DNA of 64,000 nucleotides from Methanolinea sp. (GTDB lineage Archaea; Halobacteriota; Methanomicrobia; Methanomicrobiales; Methanospirillaceae): assembly GCA_029907345.1 (NCBI GenBank), contig JARYMB010000006.1, positions 1 to 64,000 on the forward strand, read 5' to 3'. Both the position numbers and the translations under genes were made by a program. This document shows positions 18,621 through 27,337 of the stretch, piece after piece (the stretch's first letter is position 1; each line of letters opens with the position of its first letter). The notes under the pieces are model-generated. The model ran no database searches. It saw nothing but the letters and a program-made list of their open reading frames with translations, and was not told where the DNA came from.

Positions 18621-19649
18621 TCAGTTCACCATCCCTGCCACGACCCTGGCAATCTCCTTTCCCATCTGCCTGAGTGGAACGACCTTGTCCACGCAGTTCC
18701 GCGAGAGGGCCGACCGTGCCATGCCGTAGACGAGGCAGTCCTCCTCGCTGCAGACGATGGTCTTTCCACCATGCTGCTTGATGGCGGCCATCCCTTCCCC
18801 CCCGTCCGACCCCATCCCGGAGAGGATGACAGAGACGGTCCTGTCACCGAAGGTGGTTGCAGCGGACGCAAAAGTCCTGTCAACGGCCGGCCGGACACTA
18901 TGGACCGGTGGGGACTGTGAATGGATGATACGACCACCTTTCACGCCGTTCTCTCCGATGTGTGCCCCGATGATGGTATGGTACCCTCCCTTGGAGATGT
19001 AGACGTTTCCCCGCAGGAGAACGTCCCCGCTCTCCGTCTCCTTGACCGGCATGGGTGAGATCCTGTTCAGCCTTGTCGCAAGCGAAGCGGTAAATCCCCC
19101 TTCGGGCATGTGCTGGGTGATGACCATGGCGGCAGGGATGGGGGAATCCATCGACGAGAGGAGGACATCGAGCATGGGCGGACCACCCGCCGATGCCCCA
19201 ATCACGACGAGCCTGTCGGCAAGTGCTTCCGATGGCTTTTCCACCCTTTTGACATAGGCTATGTTGACGAGGTTGTGAACCTTGTCAATGAGTTCCCTTC
19301 CGATCCCCCTCACGGCGCTGATATCCTTTGGCTTGAGCATGAAGTCATCTGCCCCGAGCATCATTGCAGCCCGGGTCATCTCCGCACCTTCCGAGGTCAG
19401 TGAGGAGACCATCAGGACCCTTGGGAAAGATGCTCCCTGGGAGCGCCTTTTCAACACTTCGAGCCCGTTCATCCGCGGCATCTCGATGTCGAGGGTCATG
19501 ACATCGGGCGCATACTCGTTGATCTTTTTGAGTGCGTCCACGCCGTCGATGGCAGTGGCAACCACCTCGATCTCGGGATCCTTCTCCAGCATGTCCCTGA
19601 TCATGGTTCTCATGAACAGGGAATCATCAACGACCAGAACCCGGATCAT
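18621..19649 (-). CDS. cheB: Protein-glutamate methylesterase CheB
   Basis: 342 residues. The receiver domain has VVDD at residues 6-9 and the phosphoacceptor Asp54 in TLDIEMP. The esterase domain has the catalytic Ser in IGASAGGP, His in TQHMPEGG and Asp in GMGSDGGEG. It removes methyl groups from receptors when phosphorylated by CheA. It begins 4 nt after the cheY stop. The partner methyltransferase gene cheR is not in the window. Confidence 0.96.
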   Translation of the reverse strand: MIRVLVVDDSLFMRTMIRDMLEKDPEIEVVATAIDGVDALKKINEYAPDVMTLDIEMPRMNGLEVLKRRSQGASFPRVLMVSSLTSEGAEMTRAAMMLGADDFMLKPKDISAVRGIGRELIDKVHNLVNIAYVKRVEKPSEALADRLVVIGASAGGPPMLDVLLSSMDSPIPAAMVITQHMPEGGFTASLATRLNRISPMPVKETESGDVLLRGNVYISKGGYHTIIGAHIGENGVKGGRIIHSQSPPVHSVRPAVDRTFASAATTFGDRTVSVILSGMGSDGGEGMAAIKQHGGKTIVCSEEDCLVYGMARSALSRNCVDKVVPLRQMGKEIARVVAGMVN

Positions 19650-19653
19650 CGTC

Positions 19654-20016
19654 TCATGAACTCAGCACGTTTTTGATCTCTTCGAGGACCTTGGGAGCCT
19701 GGAACGGCTTGACGATGTAGCCTTTTGCACCTGTCTTGATGGCAAGCTTGACCATCTGTTCCTGGCCCACTGCCGTGCACATGACGACCTTCGCGTTGGG
19801 GTCGATCGCCCGTATCCCCTTCAGGGCCTCTATTCCGTTGACCTTGGGCATCACAACATCCATTGTAACAAGGTCAGGCTTGAGTTCCTGGTACTTGGCA
19901 ATGGCCTCGTCTCCATCGCCGGCTTCACCAACGATGTCATGCCCTCCGGAAAAGAGGATATTCTTCAGGAGTGTGCGCATGAAGAGAGTATCGTCCACTA
20001 TCAGAATTCTCCCCAT
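19654..20016 (-). CDS. cheY: Chemotaxis response regulator CheY
   Basis: A single receiver domain of 120 residues from ATG 20016 (MGRILIVDD). The acidic pair is D8/D9, the phosphoacceptor D53 in TMDVVMP, the switch Thr in CTAVGQ and the Lys in KPFQAP. The start is preferred to a GTG three codons upstream because a TATA box places the transcript start near 20025. In archaea phosphorylated CheY acts on the archaellum motor through CheF rather than FliM. It heads cheY-B-A-C-D. Confidence 0.95.
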   Translation of the reverse strand: MGRILIVDDTLFMRTLLKNILFSGGHDIVGEAGDGDEAIAKYQELKPDLVTMDVVMPKVNGIEALKGIRAIDPNAKVVMCTAVGQEQMVKLAIKTGAKGYIVKPFQAPKVLEEIKNVLSS

Positions 20017-20045
20017 ATATACCACTATACAGGTAATTCCGAAGA

Positions 20046-20060
20046 ATTTATATATTTAAT
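20046..20060 (-). promoter_or_regulatory. Internal promoter for cheYBACD
   Basis: The 77-nt gap between cheF and cheY holds ATTTATATATTTAAT, the strongest TATA-like sequence in the archaellum-chemotaxis region. Spacing predicts a start near 20025, 9-10 nt ahead of the cheY ATG. The che genes can therefore be made separately from the motor genes. Confidence 0.6.
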
Positions 20061-20093
20061 GTTGGGGGACCGGTCAGGAATGCCCTTTCCCTC

Positions 20094-20900
20094 CTACGTG
20101 GGGGGTTTGACGGATTCCGTGATGAAACGGACACCCTTGGGTGTGAGCTGGACCTCCCTCCTGACCTGTGTCACCTCGGCCATCCCGAGTTTTAAGAGCT
20201 TCTCGTAGACCTCGTCCAGGTTCTTGTAGGGAATGTTGAGCATCTTCTCGATTGCATGGGAGTCCATCCCGCTGTAGATGAGCATGCCGACCTGGGCAGC
20301 GACGGGGTCCAGTTCCTCGCCGGTGATTTCCAGGTCCTTTGTCGCATCCTTGAGGAAGTTTATCAGGATCTGGAGTGTGGACAGGGGACAGAGGACATAA
20401 CTCGTCACGACGTCCGTATTCTCCATGTGGTCCAGTTTCAGGACGTCCACCTGGTTCTTCTGGACCTCCTTCTTGGTGATCTCCATGCTCGTCACTTCCT
20501 TGAGGGCGACGGAGACCTGCTTGTTCTGGCTGACGAACCAGATCGTGGATTTCAGGACAGCAATGGCCCCTTTCTCCCATGTTGCATTCGTGACCATCAC
20601 CCCGCCCCGGACTGCAGGCGACATGAAATATGCCATCAGCCTGTACGCGCTGCAGGACATCGCAATGAAGCGTTTCATTGCCTGGAGGACCTTTTCCACG
20701 CTGGCAATCCTGTAGATGACGGGAGGATCCCCCTTGACGGTGACGATGAGGATGTTTTTCTTCTCCTCGAGGTCAATGACCGACTTGTAGGGGATGGCAG
20801 CCTTGAACGGTTCCACGACGTTCATGGAATCCTGTTGCAGGTCGATCCTGCCGACCAGCCATTTCCCGTCCTTCTCGATCTTGACCGGTACAAGCGCCAT
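20094..20900 (-). CDS. cheF: CheF, the archaeal link between CheY and the archaellum (DUF439)
   Basis: 268 residues with no catalytic motif. Content matches the DUF439/CheF family: KSVIDLEEKKNILIVTVKG near the N terminus, SPAVRGGVMVTNATWEKGAIAVL in the middle and a C-terminal winged-helix-like part (MDSHAIEKMLNIPYKNLDEVYEKLLKLGMAEV, VQLTPKG). In Halobacterium, CheF binds CheY, CheD and archaellum proteins and is required for switching. Its place between the arl and che genes agrees. No membrane segment is seen. Confidence 0.9.
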   Translation of the reverse strand: MALVPVKIEKDGKWLVGRIDLQQDSMNVVEPFKAAIPYKSVIDLEEKKNILIVTVKGDPPVIYRIASVEKVLQAMKRFIAMSCSAYRLMAYFMSPAVRGGVMVTNATWEKGAIAVLKSTIWFVSQNKQVSVALKEVTSMEITKKEVQKNQVDVLKLDHMENTDVVTSYVLCPLSTLQILINFLKDATKDLEITGEELDPVAAQVGMLIYSGMDSHAIEKMLNIPYKNLDEVYEKLLKLGMAEVTQVRREVQLTPKGVRFITESVKPPT

Positions 20901-20919
20901 GGTGCGTATCCCTCCGGGA

Positions 20920-22083
20920 TCAACGGGTCCCCGGTTTCCTGGGTTTCAAGAGGTCTTCAAGTTCTTTCTGGAGATCAGATGCGTTAACCCTGATATCTTT
21001 GAGATCCCTGATAAGGCTTGCATATTCGCTCTTTTTCTTGACCTTTGCCTCTGACTTGAGCGAGGCCATCAGGTCATCATCCTCGCGTTTTCCCGTTCCA
21101 AAGGAGAGCATATCCGTCTCGGGCTGGGATAACGAGGCAGGTACTTTTTGTTCCTGGGCTGCAGGCGTTGGAGCCGGCGTCGCCATCGCACCCTTTGCGG
21201 CCGGAGCAGTACCCCCTCCCGGAGAGACCGGGGCGGCAGGCTGCGGTGACGTGCCCTCCTCTTCAATCTCGATTCCCTCGAGATCGAGGTTATCGAGGCC
21301 ACCCAGGTCTTCCTCCGGCAAGGGGATCTCCATGGTTGCCGGCATCTCTATCTCGTCCTTGTGGGCCTCGAGAATCTCTTTCACCTCGTCGGCATCGTTC
21401 GTCTCGTCAATGGCGATGGGGGTCTCGTCCGACGTGAGCGAAAGATCCATCTGCTGAACCCCTGCATCCGGGGCAGGGAAGTCCTGCGTGGGGATCTCGA
21501 TGCCCAGGTCTTCATCCCCGGGAATGGAAAAGTCCCCGGAAGGCTCGATCCCGCCCAGGAGGTCGGGGTTTAAGTCTTCACCCACGAGGGCTGAAAAAGG
21601 GTCCTCTGCTTTCTTTTTCTCCGCGGGGACTGCATCAGGGACGATGTCGTCCAGCGATGCGACTTCTTCACCCCGGACTGTCTGGTCGAGCAGCGTATCG
21701 ATTTTTTTTGCACGGTCAGGTGATTCGTTCCGCGAAAAGCGTGCTTTTTTCAGGTCACGGCCGAGGACTGCAAATGCCTTTTTCAGGGAAGAGATAATTT
21801 CCGGAAATTTCCGCCCGCCTTCGCGGGGTTTTGGTTTTTTCTCCTTTTTTTCCTTCACCTTTTTGGCTTTTTGTTCCTTCCCGGGTTTGGGACCGGCAGG
21901 TTCTGCCTTCTTCTTTCGTTTCAGGGAAGGCATCCTGATGGTTCCGGTCAGGAAAAGGACGAGAAGGGCAAGTGCGACGGCACCAAGCAGGAGGTAGAAT
22001 AACGGGACAGGGAAAAGGAGCATCAGGGTTCCGAATGCCATGATGACGACGAGGAGAATGACCCTGACCGTTGATTCCTGCAT
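20920..22083 (-). CDS. Unrecognised two-TM acidic protein in the archaellum-chemotaxis operon
   Basis: 387 residues without a family I can name. Two hydrophobic segments lie at the N terminus (about residues 7-23 and 29-47), followed by a strongly basic stretch with KEQKAKKVKEKKEKKPK, then a long acidic, Pro-rich, probably disordered region (about 130-300) with DDIVPD, DPFSALVGEDL and repeated D/E-rich segments. The C terminus (about 345-380) is a charged helix likely to form a coiled coil. The gene starts 3 nt after arlJ and ends 19 nt before cheF, so it is made with the motor. By position and design (membrane anchor plus flexible arm) it may tether chemotaxis proteins or the cytoplasmic ring to the motor; this is inference only. 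Confidence 0.85.
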   Translation of the reverse strand: MQESTVRVILLVVIMAFGTLMLLFPVPLFYLLLGAVALALLVLFLTGTIRMPSLKRKKKAEPAGPKPGKEQKAKKVKEKKEKKPKPREGGRKFPEIISSLKKAFAVLGRDLKKARFSRNESPDRAKKIDTLLDQTVRGEEVASLDDIVPDAVPAEKKKAEDPFSALVGEDLNPDLLGGIEPSGDFSIPGDEDLGIEIPTQDFPAPDAGVQQMDLSLTSDETPIAIDETNDADEVKEILEAHKDEIEMPATMEIPLPEEDLGGLDNLDLEGIEIEEEGTSPQPAAPVSPGGGTAPAAKGAMATPAPTPAAQEQKVPASLSQPETDMLSFGTGKREDDDLMASLKSEAKVKKKSEYASLIRDLKDIRVNASDLQKELEDLLKPRKPGTR

Positions 22084-22086
22084 TTT

Positions 22087-23682
22087 TCAAATCCCCTGGA
22101 AGGTTGGAATGTTGAAGAACATACCAACTATTACCGGCGCGACGATATAAATGATACCCGTCACCCCGAGGAGAAGGCTGCCAAAGAAGTAATACATGTA
22201 GCGGTCACCGCCCATCACGATCCGCCCTGCGAAGATATTCGATACTGTGAGAATGGAGATCATGATGATGGTGTAGACGCTCATCTCGTACTCCGGGAAA
22301 TTGACAAAGAGGTTTATCCCCCCCGCCAGGCTTCCGGATATCGTTCCCTGCTGTGAAAGGGCCGAACCTGCTAATCCCATCGTGGAAATCACGCTCCCGA
22401 TTGCTTTTGACATGGTAATCATGATATGGTAGAGGAAGAGGAATATCCCGACCATCATCGCGTGCATGGGGATGAGGAGGATGACAAAACCCATGGAAAC
22501 GTTGTTCCTTTTTTCGCGCAGGAGAACCTGTTCCAGCATCGATGAACCCACGATCTGGCCGATGATATCCGGTTTTCCGCCGAGCTCGACGGAGTCGCGG
22601 AAGATGTTGAGGTACTTGTATATCAGGTTACTCCCGCTCTCGTAGATGAAACGCTGCCACACGAGTTTCTCGTCGAGGCCGAGGTTCAGCTTCGAGTAGA
22701 CACCGTTGATGAAAGGCTCGAGGGCCTCGAGTGACTTCCGATCAATTTCCGAGAGGGCGCTTCCTATGGTGATTCCCTTCCCACCCATGACGGCACCGAG
22801 GGACCGGATGAATGTCGAGAATTCCGAGTCGCGGACGACGATGTTTTTGTCGTCCAGGTACCCGATGAACCCGAGAGGAAGCAGCAGGAGTCCGACCATG
22901 AGCATCGAGAGGCCGATATTTGAGGTAAGGAACGCAAGGATGATGGCAGCCATGAAGGCCAGGGGGATGATCTTCCTCTCGAGGCTGCGTATTAAGTTCT
23001 GTTCCCTTGACCCCTTCCCGAGGTGGTGTGTCTTGTCATCCTGGGGAACCGATTTGTACATTGTCACGAGACCGAAGACGGATACTGCCAGAACGATCAT
23101 GTAGGAGGAAATGAGAGTCTGCTGGATGTCGTCGGGTGCAAAGATGGCAACCGATATCATCATGATGATTCCGACGAGGGTTGCAGAAAAGAGCATCGCG
23201 ATGTAGGCATCGCTCCACTTCTTGAGCATCTCGAGCCCCTGCTCGTATGAATTCCGGTAGACGCTCCGTATGGTCGATAGTTCCCTTGTCAGGAAGTCCT
23301 CGTCGGGGACTCCTGACTCGATGGAGTTCGAGTACCGGTGGAGCATGCTCCGCAGCATCTCGTTCTGGACCTTGTCGGCGATCAGGGAGAGGGCCTGGAC
23401 GTAACTGTAGTTCCAGCGCTTGACGAAGAACTCCACCCTTTCTATGTACTTTGTGGGGACGTACTCCTTCCTCGCCGCTGTATACGCAAAGATCTCCGGT
23501 CGGGTTGCCTGTGCGGTCGTGATGGAGGCCATGTACGTGACCATGAAGAGGAGGTCAGGCCCCATCCTCTTGTTCTCTGAGAGTCCCGAAAACTTCTCCC
23601 TGATTGACGAAAATGCGTCCTGGAACGGTAACTTTCCCGCGTTGGCCTGGCGGACCTTTTCACTGAACCCTGTCAGCGGCAT
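22087..23682 (-). CDS. arlJ: Archaellum membrane platform protein ArlJ (FlaJ)
   Basis: 531 residues, a GspF/PilC-type polytopic membrane protein with two T2SSF-like halves and about nine predicted membrane segments (for example YIAMLFSATLVGIIMMISVAIF and LSMLMVGLLLLPLGFIGYL). It is the membrane platform on which ArlI assembles and rotates the filament. The ATG follows the arlI TAG directly. Length and order are normal for Euryarchaeota. Confidence 0.94.
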   Translation of the reverse strand: MPLTGFSEKVRQANAGKLPFQDAFSSIREKFSGLSENKRMGPDLLFMVTYMASITTAQATRPEIFAYTAARKEYVPTKYIERVEFFVKRWNYSYVQALSLIADKVQNEMLRSMLHRYSNSIESGVPDEDFLTRELSTIRSVYRNSYEQGLEMLKKWSDAYIAMLFSATLVGIIMMISVAIFAPDDIQQTLISSYMIVLAVSVFGLVTMYKSVPQDDKTHHLGKGSREQNLIRSLERKIIPLAFMAAIILAFLTSNIGLSMLMVGLLLLPLGFIGYLDDKNIVVRDSEFSTFIRSLGAVMGGKGITIGSALSEIDRKSLEALEPFINGVYSKLNLGLDEKLVWQRFIYESGSNLIYKYLNIFRDSVELGGKPDIIGQIVGSSMLEQVLLREKRNNVSMGFVILLIPMHAMMVGIFLFLYHIMITMSKAIGSVISTMGLAGSALSQQGTISGSLAGGINLFVNFPEYEMSVYTIIMISILTVSNIFAGRIVMGGDRYMYYFFGSLLLGVTGIIYIVAPVIVGMFFNIPTFQGI

Positions 23683-25551
23683 CTACATGGAGTCGATATC
23701 GATCTTGAGGAGTCCCTGCTTCTTGATCTTGGTCATCATGTGGTAGAGGTCGTAAAAGCCCGTGTACCCGGCCTTGTGCAGGCGTTCGAGGATCCGTGCT
23801 CTTTTTTCCACCTCATCGTATATTGCGGCTTTCTTGTGTTCCGGGATACCGAGCATCGTCGCAATCTTGTTCTCGAGCAGGTAACTGCTCCCCTTGCCGG
23901 TGAACTCGTGGGTGTCGGTGACAGGGTCCCAGTGGAACATCTCGACAAAGGAGAACCCCTGGGTCTCGGGATTGAAACCGACAAGCTCGTTGATGCTCAG
24001 CATGCGGCGGACAGTTTCGCCGCTCGGGCGCTTGACGGCACTCTGGATAACGACGATGTTGAGGTTGTCAACGTACGTTTTGGGGATATTGATGGGGTCC
24101 CCGCAGAGACGCTGGATGAGCTTTTCCACGGAAGCAGCGTGGAACGTCGAAAGGACGGGGTGCCCCGTCTGCATTGCGCCGAACGCGACCGACCCTTCGA
24201 CACCACGGATCTCACCCACAAGGATCTGGTTCGGGCGCTGGCGGAGTGCGGCCTTGAGGAGGTCGAACATGGTGACATCGGATCCCTCGCCCTCTCCCTT
24301 CCCCTTGCCCTTGGAGACCTCCCGGGTCCAGTTCTTGTGAGGTACCTGGAGCTCCGGGGTATCCTCGATGGTCACGATCTTGTTCTCGGGCGGGATGAAC
24401 GTGGTGAGCGCATTGAGGCTCGTCGTCTTTCCGCTCGCGGTCTCGCCGCTCATGAAGAGGGACATCCCGTTCTCGATGCAGATCCACAGGTATGCTGCAA
24501 CCATGTAGTCGCACGTCTTGAACTCGATCAGTTTCAGGATGCTGATCGGGTCGTCCATCGCCTTCCTGATGGTGAAATTGCTCCCCTTCCGGCTGATATC
24601 CGTGCTGTACACGATGTTGATACGCGAACCATCCGGCAGCGTTGCGTCCACGATGGGGTTCCGGTAGGTAATCGGCCTCTTGGTCCGCTCCGCGAGCTTG
24701 ATGACGAAGTTGTCGAGTTCTTCGGTACTGTCCCACCCGACGACCGATTTCAATCCCTTGAAGATCTTGTGCTCGACGAAAATGGGTCCCACTCCGTCAA
24801 CGGTGATATCCTCGATGTACCTGTCGTTGATGAACGGCTTGAGGAGCCCCACGTCGATCTTGTCGCGGATGATCATGTACTCGATCGCCCTGTATTCCTG
24901 CGGTGACACGATGATCCGGCCGTCAGGTGTCTGGGGGACACTGGCAAGGATTGCTGTCTTGTGGGGGTTGGTCCTGGCCGTCAGGTCCTTGTTAAGAAAA
25001 TCCCTGAGTTTTCCTCCAAAACCCTTCTGGTTTGCCTTTCCCGGTAACGCCGCAACCTGCTCGCCCGGCTTGCGGACATAGAGGACCTGGCCGATGAGAC
25101 GCTTCAGGACCTCGGCCCGTTCCTCGTCGGTGACCGGGTCCTCCTCGAGAGCGTCCAGGAGGTCTACGAGTTTGATCTCGACTGCAGGGAGGAGTTCCTT
25201 GACGCTGTGCATGAAAGACGGGTCGACGGGGATGTAGTAATTGCGGACATCGTTTGGGTCAAAGAAGATGTGGACAAAGACCGTGTCATCTGCCGGGTAG
25301 ATGAGGTTTGGATCGGTCATCGACTTGAGGTCACGTTTCAGCTCGGAGAAGAAGAGGGGGATTCCGTACTCATCGACAGGGAAGATGTGAAGGTATTCGA
25401 GGAGGTGCGGTGCCTTTTTCACGTATTCCTTGGCATTGACCGGCAGCATCCGGTACAGTGCACAGCCTTCGATGTTGTTTGCACAGTCGTTGTCCTCGGT
25501 GTTTTCTGCCGGCTTGAAGGGAAGGGTGAGGGCTGCTGTGAGGGAGGACAT
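23683..25551 (-). CDS. arlI: Archaellum assembly and rotation ATPase ArlI (FlaI)
   Basis: 622 residues, a type II/IV secretion ATPase. The Walker A loop is SGETASGKTTSLNA, the Asp/Glu box and Walker B are in PNQILVGEIRGVEG, and the His box is in MQTGHPVLSTFHAAS. A long N-terminal domain (about 250 residues) precedes the RecA-like core, with a Cys pair (DNDCANNIEGCALY) near residue 25. It forms a hexamer below ArlJ, binds ArlH, and drives both assembly and rotation. It begins 6 nt after arlH. Confidence 0.96.
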   Translation of the reverse strand: MSSLTAALTLPFKPAENTEDNDCANNIEGCALYRMLPVNAKEYVKKAPHLLEYLHIFPVDEYGIPLFFSELKRDLKSMTDPNLIYPADDTVFVHIFFDPNDVRNYYIPVDPSFMHSVKELLPAVEIKLVDLLDALEEDPVTDEERAEVLKRLIGQVLYVRKPGEQVAALPGKANQKGFGGKLRDFLNKDLTARTNPHKTAILASVPQTPDGRIIVSPQEYRAIEYMIIRDKIDVGLLKPFINDRYIEDITVDGVGPIFVEHKIFKGLKSVVGWDSTEELDNFVIKLAERTKRPITYRNPIVDATLPDGSRINIVYSTDISRKGSNFTIRKAMDDPISILKLIEFKTCDYMVAAYLWICIENGMSLFMSGETASGKTTSLNALTTFIPPENKIVTIEDTPELQVPHKNWTREVSKGKGKGEGEGSDVTMFDLLKAALRQRPNQILVGEIRGVEGSVAFGAMQTGHPVLSTFHAASVEKLIQRLCGDPINIPKTYVDNLNIVVIQSAVKRPSGETVRRMLSINELVGFNPETQGFSFVEMFHWDPVTDTHEFTGKGSSYLLENKIATMLGIPEHKKAAIYDEVEKRARILERLHKAGYTGFYDLYHMMTKIKKQGLLKIDIDSM

Positions 25552-25557
25552 TTTCGA

Positions 25558-26304
25558 TCACACCTTTGCCATCGATATGGGGATGATCTTCATTCCGTAA
25601 CCGGGGTGGACCTCGAAAGAGACGAGATTTCCGGTCGTCTTGCGGGCACCCCTGACCTTGACCACCTCGAGGACCATCACGTACTTGTCCCCGATCAGGG
25701 CTTTCTTCATGGATAGGTGGGCATCGCAGATCGACCGGATGCGGATGAGGGTGTCCTCCTCGAACGCATACGTGTGCAGGGTGATCAGGATGGTCTTTCC
25801 ATGGTCCACGAGGTTCTTGCAGTTCGTCAGGAACGAGAGGATGGATGACTGTTCCGTGTATTCCGTGAACATCGTCAGCGAGTCGATGACCGCGACCTCG
25901 GCCTTGCTCTGGCGGATGTGGTTGACGATCCGCTGGAGGATGCCGTCCATCTCTTCCTTCGTCCACTTGAACCCGACCATGTGGAGATGGAAGAGGCGGA
26001 TATACCCCCAGGCAAAGTAGTCGGAGACATCGAGGCTCATGGACTCCATCTGGGAGAGGAAACTCTTCGCGGTGAGCTCGGTCGAGTAGAGATCGACCCG
26101 TAATCCCTGCTTCATGGCTCCCCACATGATCTGCTGGGTGAGCACGCTCTTTCCGGTATCGTTTTCACCCTCGATCAGGGTGAGCGAGCCAAGCGGGATA
26201 CCATCGGCTATTTTCTTGTCGATCTCGCTGTTTCCGGTCGAGAGGATGTTCTTGTCCTCGCCGCCAAGGAGGCTGGAGAGCCCCTCGCTGACTGACCCCG
26301 CCAT
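25558..26304 (-). CDS. arlH: Archaellum regulator ATPase ArlH (FlaH)
   Basis: 248 residues with a KaiC/RecA-like fold: Walker A GENDTGKSVLTQQ near residue 48, Walker B VAVIDSLTMF. ArlH binds ATP without efficient hydrolysis and sits as a ring with ArlI inside the ArlC/D/E scaffold. A TATA box upstream indicates a promoter of its own, so arlH-I-J can be transcribed apart from the scaffold genes. Confidence 0.95.
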   Translation of the reverse strand: MAGSVSEGLSSLLGGEDKNILSTGNSEIDKKIADGIPLGSLTLIEGENDTGKSVLTQQIMWGAMKQGLRVDLYSTELTAKSFLSQMESMSLDVSDYFAWGYIRLFHLHMVGFKWTKEEMDGILQRIVNHIRQSKAEVAVIDSLTMFTEYTEQSSILSFLTNCKNLVDHGKTILITLHTYAFEEDTLIRIRSICDAHLSMKKALIGDKYVMVLEVVKVRGARKTTGNLVSFEVHPGYGMKIIPISMAKV

Positions 26305-26332
26305 AATAAGTATTGTGATTTTGTTCTCCGTT

Positions 26333-26340
26333 TCTATTTA
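26333..26340 (-). promoter_or_regulatory. Internal promoter before arlH
   Basis: TTTAAATA on the minus strand is centred about 32 nt upstream of the arlH ATG within a 60-nt gap after arlF. The predicted transcript start leaves only a few leader bases. Confidence 0.5.
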
Positions 26341-26364
26341 AATTATTGCAGGAGGCAGGGCATT

Positions 26365-26844
26365 TTAGGAAAAGACCCTGCGGGCCGAAACACCGTTGGC
26401 CGTTGTAACCTGGATTTCGCGAGGCGTTGAGGGCTCGGAATATGTGATGGTCATCGTCATGGTCTCGCCCGGATCCCACCGGGTGGGATAAAAATCTCCG
26501 AGGGACCTACTATCATTCCACCAGCCATCACCGGTTCCCGACGAGTATCTATACAAAACGGGTCCCGTTCCAGAGAAGAAGAGATAGACATCCATCTTCT
26601 CGAAGTCCCGGATGGGCTCGTTCCCTGTATTAGTGAGAGTGAGTACCAGCGGACTCGTGATGTTGGCTGGTGGCTCTCCGATCTCAAGCGATGTCCCAAG
26701 CATCCTCATCTGGAGGTCCGTCATGTCCTTCTGGGCTGTGGATACGACCTCGCTCGTGGCAAGAGTGCTCCCGGCAAGGATATACGCGGTAACGAGAATG
26801 ATAATGATCCCGAATGCAGTTGCCACGAGACTTGCTGCAGCCAT
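26365..26844 (-). CDS. Archaellum stator-type protein, ArlF-like (FlaF)
   Basis: 159 residues with one N-terminal hydrophobic helix (LVATAFGIIIILVTAYILAG) and a beta-rich remainder with NTGNEPIRDFEKMDVYLF and WDPGETMTMTITY. This fits the archaellin-like ArlF/ArlG pair that sits in the membrane and pseudo-periplasm and anchors the motor to the S-layer. I assign ArlF because of the DFEKMDV part; the F and G names could be swapped. A GGAGG ribosome site lies 5 nt from the ATG, and it begins 13 nt after the previous gene. Confidence 0.8.
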   Translation of the reverse strand: MAAASLVATAFGIIIILVTAYILAGSTLATSEVVSTAQKDMTDLQMRMLGTSLEIGEPPANITSPLVLTLTNTGNEPIRDFEKMDVYLFFSGTGPVLYRYSSGTGDGWWNDSRSLGDFYPTRWDPGETMTMTITYSEPSTPREIQVTTANGVSARRVFS

Positions 26845-26857
26845 TCAGGCCTCCTTT

Positions 26858-27331
26858 TTATGAGCCGGAAAACTTGGCAAATGTCAGGTCCCTCCTGACG
26901 CCGTTGGGGAGGACGATAGCGACGTAGACATCATCCTCAGAAAGGTACGAACCAATGCCCGTTTTTGTGATTGTCAGGGTTTCGCCCGGGTCCCAGTAGG
27001 AGTTTTCAAGGTCATCCTTGTTGTACAGCCCCTTGAGCGACCAGCGTTCAAAGTTCCCGGGGTTGCCTGCATACATATCGCCATTATCGATTTCGTTTAC
27101 ATGGATACGTGCGGTTCCCACGTTTTTGCACCAGACCCTGACGGCCGTGTCATTGGCAAACGTGTTGACGATCCGGAAATCGGTCCGCATTTTGGTTTCT
27201 GCCTGTGTCGAGACGGAGCCAAAGGTGTCTGCGGTCCTGTAAATGGCAGGAAAAATCGCGTTGATGAGCACACCCGCGGCTATAACGGCACTGATGAGAA
27301 AAAGGGCAGTGACGATGGTCTCGCTTGACAT
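26858..27331 (-). CDS. Archaellum stator-type protein, ArlG-like (FlaG)
   Basis: 157 residues. A single N-terminal helix (TIVTALFLISAVIAAGVLI) is followed by a beta-sandwich region with RVWCKNVGTARIHVNEIDNGDMY and WDPGETLTITKTG. It shares the WDPGETLT/MT motif with its neighbour, so the two are related folds. ArlG forms a filament capped by ArlF that links the motor to the S-layer. GGTGA precedes the ATG, 6 nt after the arlCDE stop. The G versus F assignment rests on the N-terminal segment and is not certain. Confidence 0.8.
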   Translation of the reverse strand: MSSETIVTALFLISAVIAAGVLINAIFPAIYRTADTFGSVSTQAETKMRTDFRIVNTFANDTAVRVWCKNVGTARIHVNEIDNGDMYAGNPGNFERWSLKGLYNKDDLENSYWDPGETLTITKTGIGSYLSEDDVYVAIVLPNGVRRDLTFAKFSGS

Positions 27332-27337
27332 CTCACC

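Noticed and set aside
23740..24906. Plus-strand frame of 388 codons
   Set aside because: It is antisense to arlI, a conserved ATPase with all motifs present.
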